A stretch of DNA of 64,000 nt from the NCBI GenBank assembly GCA_008638375.1, contig CM018032.1, positions 10,503,501 to 10,567,500 of the forward strand, in the 5' to 3' direction. This DNA comes from Nyssa sinensis (lineage: Eukaryota; Streptophyta; Magnoliopsida; Cornales; Nyssaceae). Below, in pieces: positions 37,390 to 48,130 of the stretch (positions are counted from its first letter, which is position 1; the number at the start of each line of letters is the position of its first letter). Made by a program: the position numbers and the translations under genes. The notes under the pieces are model-generated. The model was not told where the DNA came from. It searched no databases and saw only the letters and a program-made list of their open reading frames with translations.

Positions 37390-40300
37390 AAGTAGACATG
37401 ATTTTGTTGCAAGAAACTAAAAAGAAAAATATCTCAAGATTCTGCGTTCAGTCATTATGGCCTAATTCAGAGTTTGACTATGTTGTTGTGGACTCTGCTG
37501 GTAGCACAAGAGGTCTTTTCTGTATCTAGAATTCTTCTAAGATTTCTATGTCAGCTCATTTACTCAAAAGGAACTTCATCCTCGTTTCAGGTACATTTCT
37601 TTCTGATTTCAATTGCTCTATTGTTAATGTGTATGCCTCTAGTGCAGTTGAAGATAGAAGAGCTTTATGTGATTGTTTGTTAGGCAATAAAGATAGTTGG
37701 GTATCGCCTTGATGTGTAGGTAGTGATCTCAATAAGGTGTTAAAATTGGTTGAAAGAAAAGGGTGTACCATAATAAGTAAAGAATTTAATGAGTTCGTAG
37801 AAAATCTAGGTGTGGTTGATTCTCTATTGTTGGATATGAAATTTACATGGGGTAGTTCTTAAGAGGGTGATCGATGGAGCAGAATTGAAAAATTCCTTTT
37901 ACATTCAGAGTGGTTAGAGAACTTCAAGCTAAGGCAGTGGGGTTTGCCTAGATCTCTGTCTGATCATTGCCCAATAATACTCATGGAGGATGCAAGGGAT
38001 TGGGGTTCGAAGCCATTTAAATTTTTGAATGCATGAATTCTTCATCTTAGATTTTTGCCTTTAGTAGAAAGAGAATGAAAGGAATGTCATGTCTTGGGGT
38101 AAGCTGGGTTCAGAATTTTTAAAAAGCTGCAGTGGATTAAGAACTCCTTGAAGTAATGAAATTCCAGTGTCTTTGGTAACATGGAATAAAAATTGAAGGA
38201 TTCTTAATCTGAAATGCATGCTCTAGATCTAATATCAGAAATGATGGAATTATTTGTGAATGAAAAATTGATGAAGAATGAGTTGTTTGGATCCATTCAA
38301 AGTATGGGAAAAATTATGGAATGGTCGTGGCTTCAAAAGTCTCGTGGGAACTGGACATTAAAGGGTGATAACATGCAACACAAGATTCTTCCATTTGGCG
38401 GCCAATAGCAGACAAAGAAGAAATTTGTTGGGTTATTTAGTGGTAGATATTATTACCATTGAAGATCCAATGAATTTAAAAGATGTGGTTATAATGCATT
38501 TTAAGGAGCAATTATTTGGGTCTTGGGTAAAGAGACCTAAGTTGGGCGATCAATTTGAATTTGGTCTGAGCAGAGCAAAAGCGGATGATATTGAGTTACC
38601 ATTTACTGAGAAATATTATGTATTACAGACTGTTAAAGATTATGATGGGAATAAAGAGCCAGGGCCTAATGGATTTAGTCTTTTATTCTTATAAAAGTGT
38701 TGAAAATTTGTAAAAGATGATTTCATACAATTTGTGAATGAATTTCATTCTAATGGTAAGATTGTTAAATGACTGAACTCTACCTTTATCACTCTGATCC
38801 CAAAGAATGATAACCCCATCTCTCTATTACAATACAGACCTATTAGTTTGATTGATTGTATATACAAAGTGTTGGCTAAAATTTTATCTCTTAGGCTTAA
38901 AAGAGTGTTACCTTCTGTTATTGGCGAGTCTCAGTTTGCCTTTCTAAGTGGGGGAATATTTTAGATAGGGTTCTTATTGCTAATAAGGATGTTGACTGGT
39001 GGAGGAAAAATGGTAAAAGGGGAATTTTGTTGAAATTGGATTTTGAGAAGGCATATGACAATGTAAATTGGGAACTTTTATTTAACTTGATGAAGAACTT
39101 AGGATTTGGAGAAAATGGATTAGCTGGATGAAAGGATATATTTGTTCAGTATCTCATTCTGTTTTAATAAATGGATCTCATATAGTTGAATTCAAAAGTG
39201 AAAAAGGGTTGAGATAAGGAGATCCACTATACCCTTTTGCCTTACTAGTTAGCACTTACCCACAACTCTCATCGCATTGAGATGATACAAAGTTATTTGC
39301 CAAAAGGCACTCTCTTTAAGAGTAAATTTGGTGCAATAAAATACCCACTCTCTATAGATAGATCATGTATAAGCTCAGAGTATTTAAGATGAGTAGAACT
39401 TTTAGATGTCGATTTTTAATGGTTAGATCTAAAGTCAAGAATAAATATGTAAAAGTGTAAGCATGTAAAAATATGGCTTAGAATGCCTTAAAGAACATTT
39501 ATTTATAGCCCTAAAAAGAATATGTCATTTGCTTTTCAAAAAGAGTCGTTTCTTCTCTTTTTGTTTATTCAAAATTTGAATCTCGATATACCATATCGAC
39601 AAATTCAATTGACTAAATCATCAACCAATTGATTGGATTGAGGATTGGTCAACTGATTAGGTCAAATAAATTGTTTAGAGGATTTGAGATTCTATTGTTT
39701 AAGAACAATCAGTCGTCTGGTTCTGACGTACACTGTTTGAGCCTTGAAAACTAGTTAACTGAATCTTCTTAGAAGTCGACTGTATTGGATAGTGAGTTTA
39801 AACTGTTTTAAGAAAAAAAGTCAACTAGTTGACTAGTTCTTAGAACTGGTCAATTGGTTTGATTAGTGTAAAAAATAAGCCTTAAGAATTAGTCGACTGA
39901 TTCCATGAACTGGTCAACTTGTTTGAACAGTGAATGTCGTCTTACTTATTTTTCTCAATATACTTTTATCAAAACCTTTGATCTTTCAAAACTTGGAGTA
40001 TGACAATTGTTTTGTTTTGAAATATCATTTGAGGTTAGTTCTTAGTTGACCATTTTAAATAGTAAGAGCTTACAACCAATGATCAATCTAATCCTAAATC
40101 AATCAAAACTCAAAATTAGAAAAATAAAAAGTCTTCACTTAAATTGTCTTGAATTTTTAGGCTTGAGTGTGTTCATTTTCTTGATTCATCATGAGAGTAT
40201 TCCACTTGATTTGATTCTTGCCTTGAATCATGTTCTTGAGTAGAATTCTTTAGCTTGATGGACTTTGTCATTTCTTGATTAGTAATATTCTTTGACTTAA

Positions 40301-41483
40301 ATGACCTATCATGCATTGTCACTTGGATAAAATATTAGTCTATGTGGATAATACTTTGTGATCATCAAAATTACTGAGATGCCATTGGTTAAAAACCTTT
40401 AGATCTAACAGATAGCCTTTAATTGATGGTTGGTAATGGTAAAGATATTTTAGTTTAGAAGGATCATTGGATTGAGAATTCAACTATTTGTTTAGCTTTT
40501 CCTAGGTTGTTTAATTTGGCAAAGGAAAATGATCTAATTGTGGTTAAGCTTATGCAAAAGAATTGGATGAATGTAGATTGACAGACTTTATTCAGACGTA
40601 ACATATTCTCTTAGGATGGGGAATGTCTATCCATATTCAAGGGTAATGTTCTCTCTGTAGTAAGTCTAAGGCCAAACTATCTTGACTATATTTTGTGGAA
40701 GAAATCAACCTCAGGTACGTTATCTATAAATGCAACATATAGATAATGATTCTTTTCTTGGCTTAAAAATTGAAACAATGAATTTAGTATGGAAAAATCT
40801 AGCACCCTCAAGTGTAAATTTTTTTGGATGACTTTCATGGCATGGTTGATTGAAAACATCAAAACATTTACGTAGATGTGGTATTATTAGTGATAGAGAA
40901 TCAAGGTTATGTCAGTGCTGTAAATTGGAGGTTGAATCTATGAACCATGTTCTTATTCATTATAATGTGGTTTGGAGAGCATGGGCAACTTGTATTTGTT
41001 GGTGGGGGGTTTTTTGTGGGTCATCCTTAGGTCGGTGAAGTAGGTGTTTGAGTGGTGGATGTGAGTAAAGTTTAAGAAGAAGATGAATATAATCAGGAGG
41101 TCTGTTCCTTTAGCTATTTTGTGGTCTATTTGGAAAGTCAGAAATGATTTTTTGTTTAATAAGATTCAACCTGATTGAGAGAGAGTATTTATGAGCTAAT
41201 TGTTATGAGAGTGGTTGCATGGACGGAGTGTAAACTCGGTTTGTTTGAGATTTCAACTATAGAAATTATTATGACAGATCCATCAACTCAAAGAAGGCAC
41301 CGAAGACTTCATTGTCAATTGAAAGCATAAGTGAATGCCATTTCTCTAGATGGTGCTTGGGGTCTATGGTCTCTTATATGGTTTGTGGAAGCTGTAGGTG
41401 GCCCTCAAAGGAATTCTCTTCTAGGTTTTGGTAGGGAGCTTATTATGTGTTCTTTTTCAAGTATCTCTTATAAGAGGGCTTTG
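37390..41483 (+). pseudogene. LINE B ORF2 (endonuclease, reverse transcriptase), broken
   Basis: The endonuclease part shows ILLQETKKK (37399), VVVDSAGSTRGLF, GSDLNKVLKLVERKG and RSLSDHCPIILMEDA (about 37960), with the SDHCPI signature of the APE fold. The reverse transcriptase part shows FITLIPKND, YRPISLIDCIYKVLAKILS and RVLPSVIGESQFAFLSG (to about 38950), then KGLR*GDPLYPFALLV (about 39210-39250). There the LTR-like block interrupts it. After 40418 the frame resumes with VGNGKDI, and the C-terminal zinc-binding segment reads RLCQCCKLEVESMNHVLIH (40902-40960). The palm YADD box is missing, lost with the interrupted segment. Confidence 0.82.
39278..40367. mobile_element. LTR-like insertion of about 1.1 kb inside LINE B
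   Basis: Reverse transcriptase coding stops near 39260 and LINE coding resumes near 40418. Between them lies AT-rich DNA with repeated GTCAACTGATT/GTCGACTGATT phrases (39640-39920). The ends read TGAGATGATACAAAG and CTTTGTGATCATCA, inverted relatives starting TG and ending CA, as LTRs do. No matching 5-bp target duplication is visible, and roughly the palm/thumb part of the reverse transcriptase is gone, so a deletion accompanied it or the borders are wrong. The best guess is a solo LTR. Confidence 0.45.
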
Positions 41484-41774
41484 TATCAAGGAAGATAGCA
41501 TATACAACTCACAAACAGCTCAGAGTCAACAGAATCAATTAAATTAGCAAGATTTGTGCAAGTATGATTCTAGGATCAGTTTTTAAATTAGCAAGATTTG
41601 TGCAAGCATGATTCTAGGATCAGTTTTTTGATTTGGCTGTAATGTATTTAATTTTCGGTAACTGCTTTCCATAGATAGATTTCTCAAATTTGTGTATAAA
41701 GAACTTACCTTGTACATCAATACAATTGAGTTCAGAATTCTTCCAAAACCAATAGCAGTGTTATTTCCTTTTCA
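41484..41774 (+). repeat. Copia 5' LTR (291 bp)
   Basis: It starts TATCAAGGAAGATAGC and ends TTATTTCCTTTTCA. It contains a 44-bp direct duplication (AAATTAGCAAGATTTGTGCA at 41541 and 41585). It is preceded by CTTTG and followed directly by the primer site. Confidence 0.95.
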
Positions 41775-41790
41775 TGGTATCAAGAGCTCC
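41775..41790 (+). promoter_or_regulatory. Copia primer-binding site
   Basis: TGGTATCAAGAGCTCC directly follows the LTR. TGGTATCA is the usual complement of the initiator methionine tRNA 3' end used by plant copia elements. Confidence 0.85.
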
Positions 41791-41822
41791 AGTCTCTAAC
41801 GAGATTTAATTTTCTTCTGAAA

Positions 41823-44800
41823 ATGGCTAAGATTCTTGGGTCCTCTAATAATCCGATTCTCACCATCAATGCTTCCACTACCATCAACGAAAAACTCACT
41901 CCATCCACCTTTCCTCAATGGCGAGCCCAATTCGAAGCACTGTTGATTGGCTACGACCTCATCGACTTTGTTAATGGCGAGCGTATATGCCCTGCCATCG
42001 ATGCCGAAAATTCTGCAACCTCCAAAGCAGCGAATTCCCACTGGATTCGCTAAGATAAACTCATTCTTCATGCTCTCCTTGCTTCAACTTCGACTGCCAT
42101 TATACCTCTTCTTGCATCTTGCAAAACATCTCATCAAGCTTGGACAGCACTCACCTGTCTCTATGCGGGAAAATCTCGAACACGTGCAATGCAACTTAAA
42201 GAGGACCTCACATTGCAAACTCGCAGCAGTCGTTCAGTCACTGAATTTCTCCATGCAATTAAGACACTTGCAGACGAACTCGTAATAATCGATCATCCTA
42301 TCTCGGATGATGATTTAACCCTTTACATTCTAAATGGGTTAGGTCCAGAGTTTCGAGAGATAGCCGCTCCAATTCGTGCTCGAGAAACCTCATTAAAATT
42401 TGAGGAACTTCATGACCTTCTTGTTGGCCATGAAAACTACATTCGGAGGATGGAAACCAACTCTGCGCACCACCTAATTGCAACTGCAAATTATTCATAT
42501 CGGCATGGAGGATCGAGCAACCATGACCACCAGCATTCTTCATCTTCTTCACACAGAGGCCGTGACAACAAAAAGAAGTGGGCTTTCAATTCAGGGCCCC
42601 GAAAATTTAAGCCCAGATGCCAACTCTGCGATCAAGTGGGCCACACAGCAAAATGTTGCTCCAAACTTGGGTCCAGTGAAGTTACCGCCAACTGTGCAGC
42701 ATCCTCTAAAAACAGAGATAAAAAATGGCTTGTAGATTCAGCAGCCTCACATAACATGACAACTGATCTTTCCAACCTTTCAATCCACTCTGAATATGAT
42801 GGTACTGATGAAGTGGTCATTGTAGATGGATCAGGTTTGCCTGTATCTCATGTTGGTTCATTATCTTTTAAATCCTCTAATCGTATCTTCCATCTTAAAG
42901 ATACATTACGTGTTCCAACAATCAAAAAAAATTTGATCTCTGTTCATCATTTTACCAAGCAAAATGATGTTTATCTTGAATTTCATCCATCTTATTTTTT
43001 GGTGAAGGATTGGATCACGGGGGCGACGCTCCTCAAAGGCGCCTGTGAAGATGGTGTGTACCTTCTACCGGAGAAGTTAGCTACGGCTTCCACAAATGTC
43101 ATTGCTTATATTCATGAACGTACCACCAAAGATGGATGGCACAAACGGTCATCCATCCTCTAAAATTGTCAATCATTTAATTCGTGCTTTTTCATTACCT
43201 ATCAATAAAAATTCCAATACTGTTTTATGCCAAGCATGTTCTCAAAATAAAGCTCATTGTCAACCTTTTCATTCTCATGGTTTAACTAGCACAGCCCCGC
43301 TTGAATTAATTTATACTGATGTTTGGGGTCCCTCGCATAATATTGGTATCAATGGTTCTAAATATTACGTCATTTTTATTGACCATCATACTAAATATAT
43401 TTAGCTTTATCTCATGTCTCACAAATCCAATGTTCAAATCGTTTTTTCTCAATTTCGAAATCTTGTGGAAAATAGATTTAACACCCGCATTAAGAGTATA
43501 TACTTTGACAACGGAAGTGAATACATTTCTCTTAAATCATACCTTTCGGTTCATGGCATTGGTCATTACACAACCGCACCTCACACCCTCCAACAAAATG
43601 GCATGTCTGAAAGAAGACATCGCCACCTTGTTGAAACTGGGCTCACGCTTCTCTCAGATGCAAATCTACCACTCTCATACTGGCCCTATGCTTTCCAAAT
43701 GGCTGCATATCTAATAAATAGAATGCCAACCGCAACATTGCAAAATCAAACACCATTTCAGAAGCTCTTCAATCAGACCCCCAACTATCTAAAACTCAAA
43801 CAGTTTGGATGCCTTTGCTATCCTTCGACCCGGCCTTATAACAAGCATAAGCTTGAGCCCAAAGCTAAGCCTTGCATTTTTTTGGGCTATTCACTCTCTC
43901 AAAATGCGTATTTGTGCTTTGAGCCCAAAGCCCATCGTCTCTATCACTCGAGACACGTATTATTTGATGAAGGGAAATTTTCATTTGCTGAATTGTGTCC
44001 GAAAACCAGTGAGACCACCGAAGCAAAATCCTCTTCTCCTCAAATTGATCCTCTCGTGCTGCTTCCTCTGTCGCAAAACATACCTCAATCAGTTCCAACG
44101 GCTCCTTCTCCTGGATTGGGTACTCATCATTCTCCGGCACCCCTGATGGAGACTTCTCCTCCACTGATTCATCAACAGGTACATGTTTCTCAACCATGCT
44201 CTTCGGTTTTGAATGAAGTCTCTCTCTCAAATATACCACCAAATTTTGACCCTGTTGTGACCCGATCCCATAATATGGTGACTCGTTCAATGAATAATAT
44301 CTATAGACCCAAAAAATCATTTTTGGTCATAAAGCATCTGATTCAACCCTCATTGGAACCAACTACAGTGCGTGAAGCGCTGTCTGATCCTCGCTGGCGA
44401 GATGCCATATCCTCCGAGCTAACAGCTCTCATGCGCCATGGTACATGGCAGTTAGCAAACCCTCCAAACGGATGCAACATTATTGGATGCAAATGGGTCT
44501 TTAGGATCAAAAGATTGGCTGATGGCTCAATTGACAGGTATAAAGCGCAGTTAGTCGCAAAGGGTTTCAATCAAAGACCGGGTCTAGACTACAAAGAGAC
44601 TTTTAGTCCCGTAGTGAAACCTGTTACCATCCGCACTGTGTTGTCCCTTGTTGTAATGCAAGGCTGGTCATTGAGACAACTGGATGTGAATAACGCATTT
44701 CTTCATGGAGATCTTACAGAAAAGTCTATATGAAACAGCCACCTGGCTTTCGCGATCCAGACAAACCAAACTATGTTTGTTGTCTTCGAAAGGCTATATA

Positions 44801-45870
44801 TGGTCTCAAACAAGCACCACGTGCTTGGTATTCAGCACTTAAACAAGCACTGGTAGAGTTTGGTTTCTTCAACACTAAATCTGATTTTTCCTTGTTTGTG
44901 TATAGTGCAGATTCAATTATAGTCTACTGCTTGGTATATATCGATGACTTGGTTATAACAGGAAATGACTCAAAATTTGTGGCAAGTATTATTACTCAAC
45001 TTGGACACAAGTTCTCAATCAAGGACATGGGCCCACTACATTTCTTTCTCGGCATTGAGGTTATTCCTACACCTCATGGACTGTTCTTAACACAACACAA
45101 GTACATCTGAGATCTTTTGGCAAAAACAAATATGGATTGCGCTAAGGATGTTCCAACTCCACTTTCAACCTTGGTTCCTTTGAAATTAGATGATGGAGCC
45201 TCACCAGTGGATTCTATAGAGTAACGTCGTGTCATTGGCGCATTGTAGTATCTTTCTCTCACTCGACTCGACATTAGCTTTGCTGTCAACAAGTTATCTC
45301 AGTTCATGCATCGTCCCACAATGACTCACTGGACAACCACAAAAAGAGTGCTTCGATACTTGAAGAACACGATTTTTAATGGCATAACCATTCGAAAAAA
45401 CATCAGTCCAGCACTCACATGCTTTACTGATGCAGATTGGGCCGGCAATTTGGATAATAGAAGCTCTACCTCAGCATATCTTATTTTATTTGGCACAACT
45501 CCAATCTCATGGAGCTCCAAAAAACAAAGAGCAATTGCAAGGTCATCCACGGAAGCTGAATATAGGGCGCTGGCCACTGCAGCATCTGAATTAATGTGGC
45601 TTCTTTCACTCTTCCAAGAAATAAAGTTCACTCTAGAGAAGTCTCCTTTACTGCTTTGTGATAATTTAGGTGCCACGCATCTAAGCTTCAATCCAGTTCA
45701 GCATTCAAGGATGAAACATATTCAAATGGACCTTCATTTTGTTAGAGATTTGGTTCAAAAAAGGTTCTTCAAGTTCGGCATGTTCATACAAATGATCAGT
45801 TGGCAGACTTGTTAACAAAGCCCTTCTCCCGTCAGAGAACAGATCACCTCAAAAACAAGATCGGCCTAAC
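41823..45870 (+). pseudogene. Copia gag-pol polyprotein, broken
   Basis: Gag starts at ATG 41823 (MAKILGSSNN). A CCHC zinc knuckle CQLCDQVGHTAKCC lies at about 42617-42658. Protease has WLVDSAASHN (DSA in place of the common DSG/DTG) near 42730. Integrase carries IYTDVWGPS (43311-43340), YFDNGSEY (about 43500) and a Glu in NGMSERRHR. Reverse transcriptase has [20 protein letters not shown] (about 44490) and catalytic YIDD (about 44938). RNase H shows TDADWAG, SSTEAEYRA and LLCDNLGATHLS. Breaks: TAA 42051, frameshift near 43150, TAG 43402, frameshift near 44728, TGA 45108, TAA 45222, TAG 45246 and a frameshift at an A6 run near 45760. It cannot make a complete polyprotein. Confidence 0.93.
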
Positions 45871-45888
45871 CGATGGTAGCCCATTCTT

Positions 45889-45897
45889 GCGGGGGCA
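45889..45897 (+). promoter_or_regulatory. Copia polypurine tract
   Basis: GCGGGGGCA lies immediately before the 3' LTR start at 45898, the expected site for plus-strand priming. Confidence 0.75.
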
Positions 45898-46188
45898 TAT
45901 CAAGGAAGATAGCATATACAACTCACAAACAGCTCAGAGTCAACAGAATCAATTAAATTAGCAAGATTTGTGCAAGCATGATTCTAGGATCAGTTTTTAA
46001 ATTAGCAAGATTTGTGCAAGCATGATTCTAGGATCAGTTTTTTGATTTGGCTGTAATGTATTTAATTTTCTATAACTGCTTTCCATAGATAGATTTCTCA
46101 AATTTGTGTATAAAGAACTTACCTTGTACATCAATACAATTGAGTTTAGAATTCTTCCAAAACCAATAGCAGTGTTATTTCCTTTTCA
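45898..46188 (+). repeat. Copia 3' LTR (291 bp)
   Basis: Same length and ends as the 5' LTR, including the 44-bp internal duplication. By eye there are four substitutions between the two LTRs. It is followed by CTTTG, the target duplication. Confidence 0.95.
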
Positions 46189-46552
46189 CTTTGATGGGGT
46201 TGAAGGTTTTGTTTTGATGTCTTGGCGTTGGGCTCTTATTGATTTAATGGGTTTTGAGAGGTTGCACATTTAGCCTTGGTTTTGTTTTAGTTTGCCTTGG
46301 GTGCTGTAATTAGTTTAGTTTCTGGTATCTTGGATTGAGCCTTGGTGTTTCAGCTTTATTTATGTATCTCTTGGATTTATGTCACCAAATGATTGTCTCC
46401 CTTGTTTGGTACCAACTTAGTTGGGATGAGCCTTGTGGGTCAAGATGCCTCTTGCATTATCCTTTTTTTTTTTATTGATGTTATGTGTTTGTATCTCTCG
46501 TACATTCATTTTCATCAATAATTTTTTTTTTTTTGCTGATAAGCAAAATAAA
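46189..46552 (+). other. LINE B 3' end after the copia insertion
   Basis: It has the T/G-rich composition typical of plant LINE 3' ends (GTTTTGATGTCTTGGCG, GTTGGGATGAGCCTTGTG). It ends in a T-run, a short GCTGATAAGC hairpin-like stretch and an A-rich tail (AAAATAAAA). Nothing coding. Confidence 0.6.
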
Positions 46553-47160
46553 AAATTACCCCATTCACTCTTAAAAGCCTCGATGATAGATTCTATTGAC
46601 CTTAAAGAATGCAATCTTGCAATGGCACTCCTTCAAAGCTAGCCATTACTCTCCTCTTATACTTCAATAGTGGTTTTTGGCTTAGGAATACTACTAAAGC
46701 CTTTCACTACTTCAACGAAGGTGGGATTCCCTTATGAAGTGCCCCACTTTCTTCTCATGGTGCTGTTAAAAATCCTCGCATTCATTGTCATTCGAAACTG
46801 ATTTTGACCCCTTCTCTTGTTCACATCTGTCATATTAGCTTTGAGCTATTTATCAACACACCATAGTCCATTCCCATTTTGAACCGATACCCCCGCCGTT
46901 ACACTATAATCATACCTAACAAGACCAAATCGCGACCCGAATCTCTCTCTTCTCTTCGTTGAAAGGAACACGTCCCTTACAACTCCTAACTTTGAGAATA
47001 ACGAGAATAACTCTTTTGGTTTCATCGAATCTGGTAGGTTATCTACAAACACCGAATATAATTTCTTCAATCCATCTTTAGGAATGGAAATTGATCTTCT
47101 TCTTCTATATAAGACTAGTGTCCATGACAAAACATTATTGAAAAATAGGGACATTTTAAA
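46553..47160 (-). mobile_element. LINE A, upstream part of ORF1 (RRM), separated by LINE B
   Basis: The minus-strand frame 47154-46846 includes KKLYSVFVDNLPDSM (RNP2-like) and FGSRFGLVRYDYSV (RNP1-like), an RRM related to LINE B ORF1. Further down, TFVEVVKGFSSI parallels LINE B RTFVKVVKISSE, and LHSLRSIESIIEAFKSEWGN (ending about 46556) parallels LINE B LPSIDQFNRIY/SIESIHETFISKG. The next part of ORF1 is found at 35405 and below, which indicates one element divided by the LINE B insertion. Confidence 0.82.
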
Positions 47161-47902
47161 GTTATAGTGTTATACCCTCTTTAATAAATAACTTAAATTT
47201 TTAGATGAGTTAAGTTTAATTTAAAAAAATTCTTGCATATTTAATTCTTTATATGTCATTGATTTTGATCATTGGCTGGCGTCTCTAAAAATTAGGCATA
47301 AAATGAGGAGTCTTCGCAGCTTCGACATCTAGTGAAAGAGTAGCCATCAAATTCAACCATAGCTTTGCTTTTACTGTTATATTAGTCTAATCAATTTGGC
47401 TACAAAGAGAAAATCACCAGGCAAAATGGCCAATCCACAAATCCAATCCCGTTTTGCTGGCTATTAGTCAATAATGTTTTGTCAATTCCTGTAACCCAAA
47501 GAGTGATTCTGAGCATGCTATATGTCCTCAATTTTATTATCCATTTCATGTCACCGCCATATGTCCTCATCCTTTTTTTTTTTTCTTTTCTTTTCATGTC
47601 ACTGCATAACATTAGTGAAAAGAATATGTTTTGTTGGAAGCAATTTAGTTCTTCCCTAATTGAGAATTATCTTTTTTATAAATTTTGTACAGAAATATAT
47701 AATAGATCTCCTGCAATCAAGAGTGGAGTTATTTTTATATATTTATTTTTGGGAGTGGAAAGTTTAAGACATGCAAAAAGCGTGTGTGTAAACAATACTT
47801 TGCTCTAAACTAGGCAGAAATAATTTTCTCTTATTATCTACGTACGTGTTTTAATTATAATATGTTATGTATATAAAAAATAAAAACTTGGTTTATCAAT
47901 TT
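47161..47902. other. Spacer without a recognisable gene
   Basis: AT-rich DNA containing a T-run (about 47571-47584). The 109-codon frame at 47479 has no recognisable domain. Confidence 0.45.
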
Positions 47903-48037
47903 GGTACGCCGGTTTCATTTACCGGATGATGTGTCAATGATTATTTTGTAATTAATGAATGTGTTTGACCTTTTTATTTAAAATTTAAAAAAGAGTTATG
48001 ATATATGATGTCATTCGGTAAACTAATTCGGTGTACC
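47903..48037. mobile_element. MITE, 135 bp, with about 30-bp terminal inverted repeats
   Basis: The left end is GGTACGCCGGTTTCATTTAC followed by CGGATGATGT. The right end, reverse-complemented, is GGTACACCGAATTAGTTTAC followed by CGAATGACAT. The interior is AT-rich. It can fold into a long hairpin. Flanking target duplication is not obvious, so the superfamily is unassigned. Confidence 0.75.
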
Positions 48038-48130
48038 TAGCATTACTCCGTATGTAATACACATATAATTTTTTTATTTTATTTATGTAATATACATGTA
48101 CTTAGCATTACTCCGTATGTAATACACATG
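48038..48130. repeat. 65-bp direct duplication next to the MITE
   Basis: TAGCATTACTCCGTATGTAA occurs at 48038 and 48103, 65 bp apart, with ACACAT following each. It directly abuts the right end of the MITE. Confidence 0.85.

Larger units (their letters stand above)
41484..46188 (+). mobile_element. Ty1/copia LTR retrotransposon, 4705 bp, structurally complete
   Basis: Two 291-bp LTRs (41484-41774 and 45898-46188) flank gag-pol in the copia order: gag, protease, integrase, reverse transcriptase, RNase H. The 5-bp target duplication CTTTG is perfect (41479-41483 and 46189-46193). I count 4 mismatches between the LTRs, so the insertion is recent. It is nested in LINE B. Both LTRs begin TA rather than TG. 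The polyprotein wording (GYDLIDFVNG, TPHGLFLTQHKYI) suggests the Ale/Retrofit branch, which is inference. Confidence 0.96.
35415..46552 (+). mobile_element. LINE B (non-LTR retrotransposon), inserted in LINE A
   Basis: It carries ORF1 with an N-terminal RRM (35476 onward), then ORF2 with an APE-type endonuclease (about 37390-38040), reverse transcriptase (38770-39270) and a C-terminal zinc-binding segment (about 40860-41040). A short A-rich tail lies at about 46543-46552. Flanks AAATAACCC (35406-35414) and AAATTACCC (46553-46561) look like an old target duplication with one mismatch. The element is interrupted by an LTR-like block (about 39278-40367) and a copia element (41484-46188). Without these the LINE is about 5.3 kb. 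Many stops show it is inactive. Confidence 0.82.
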
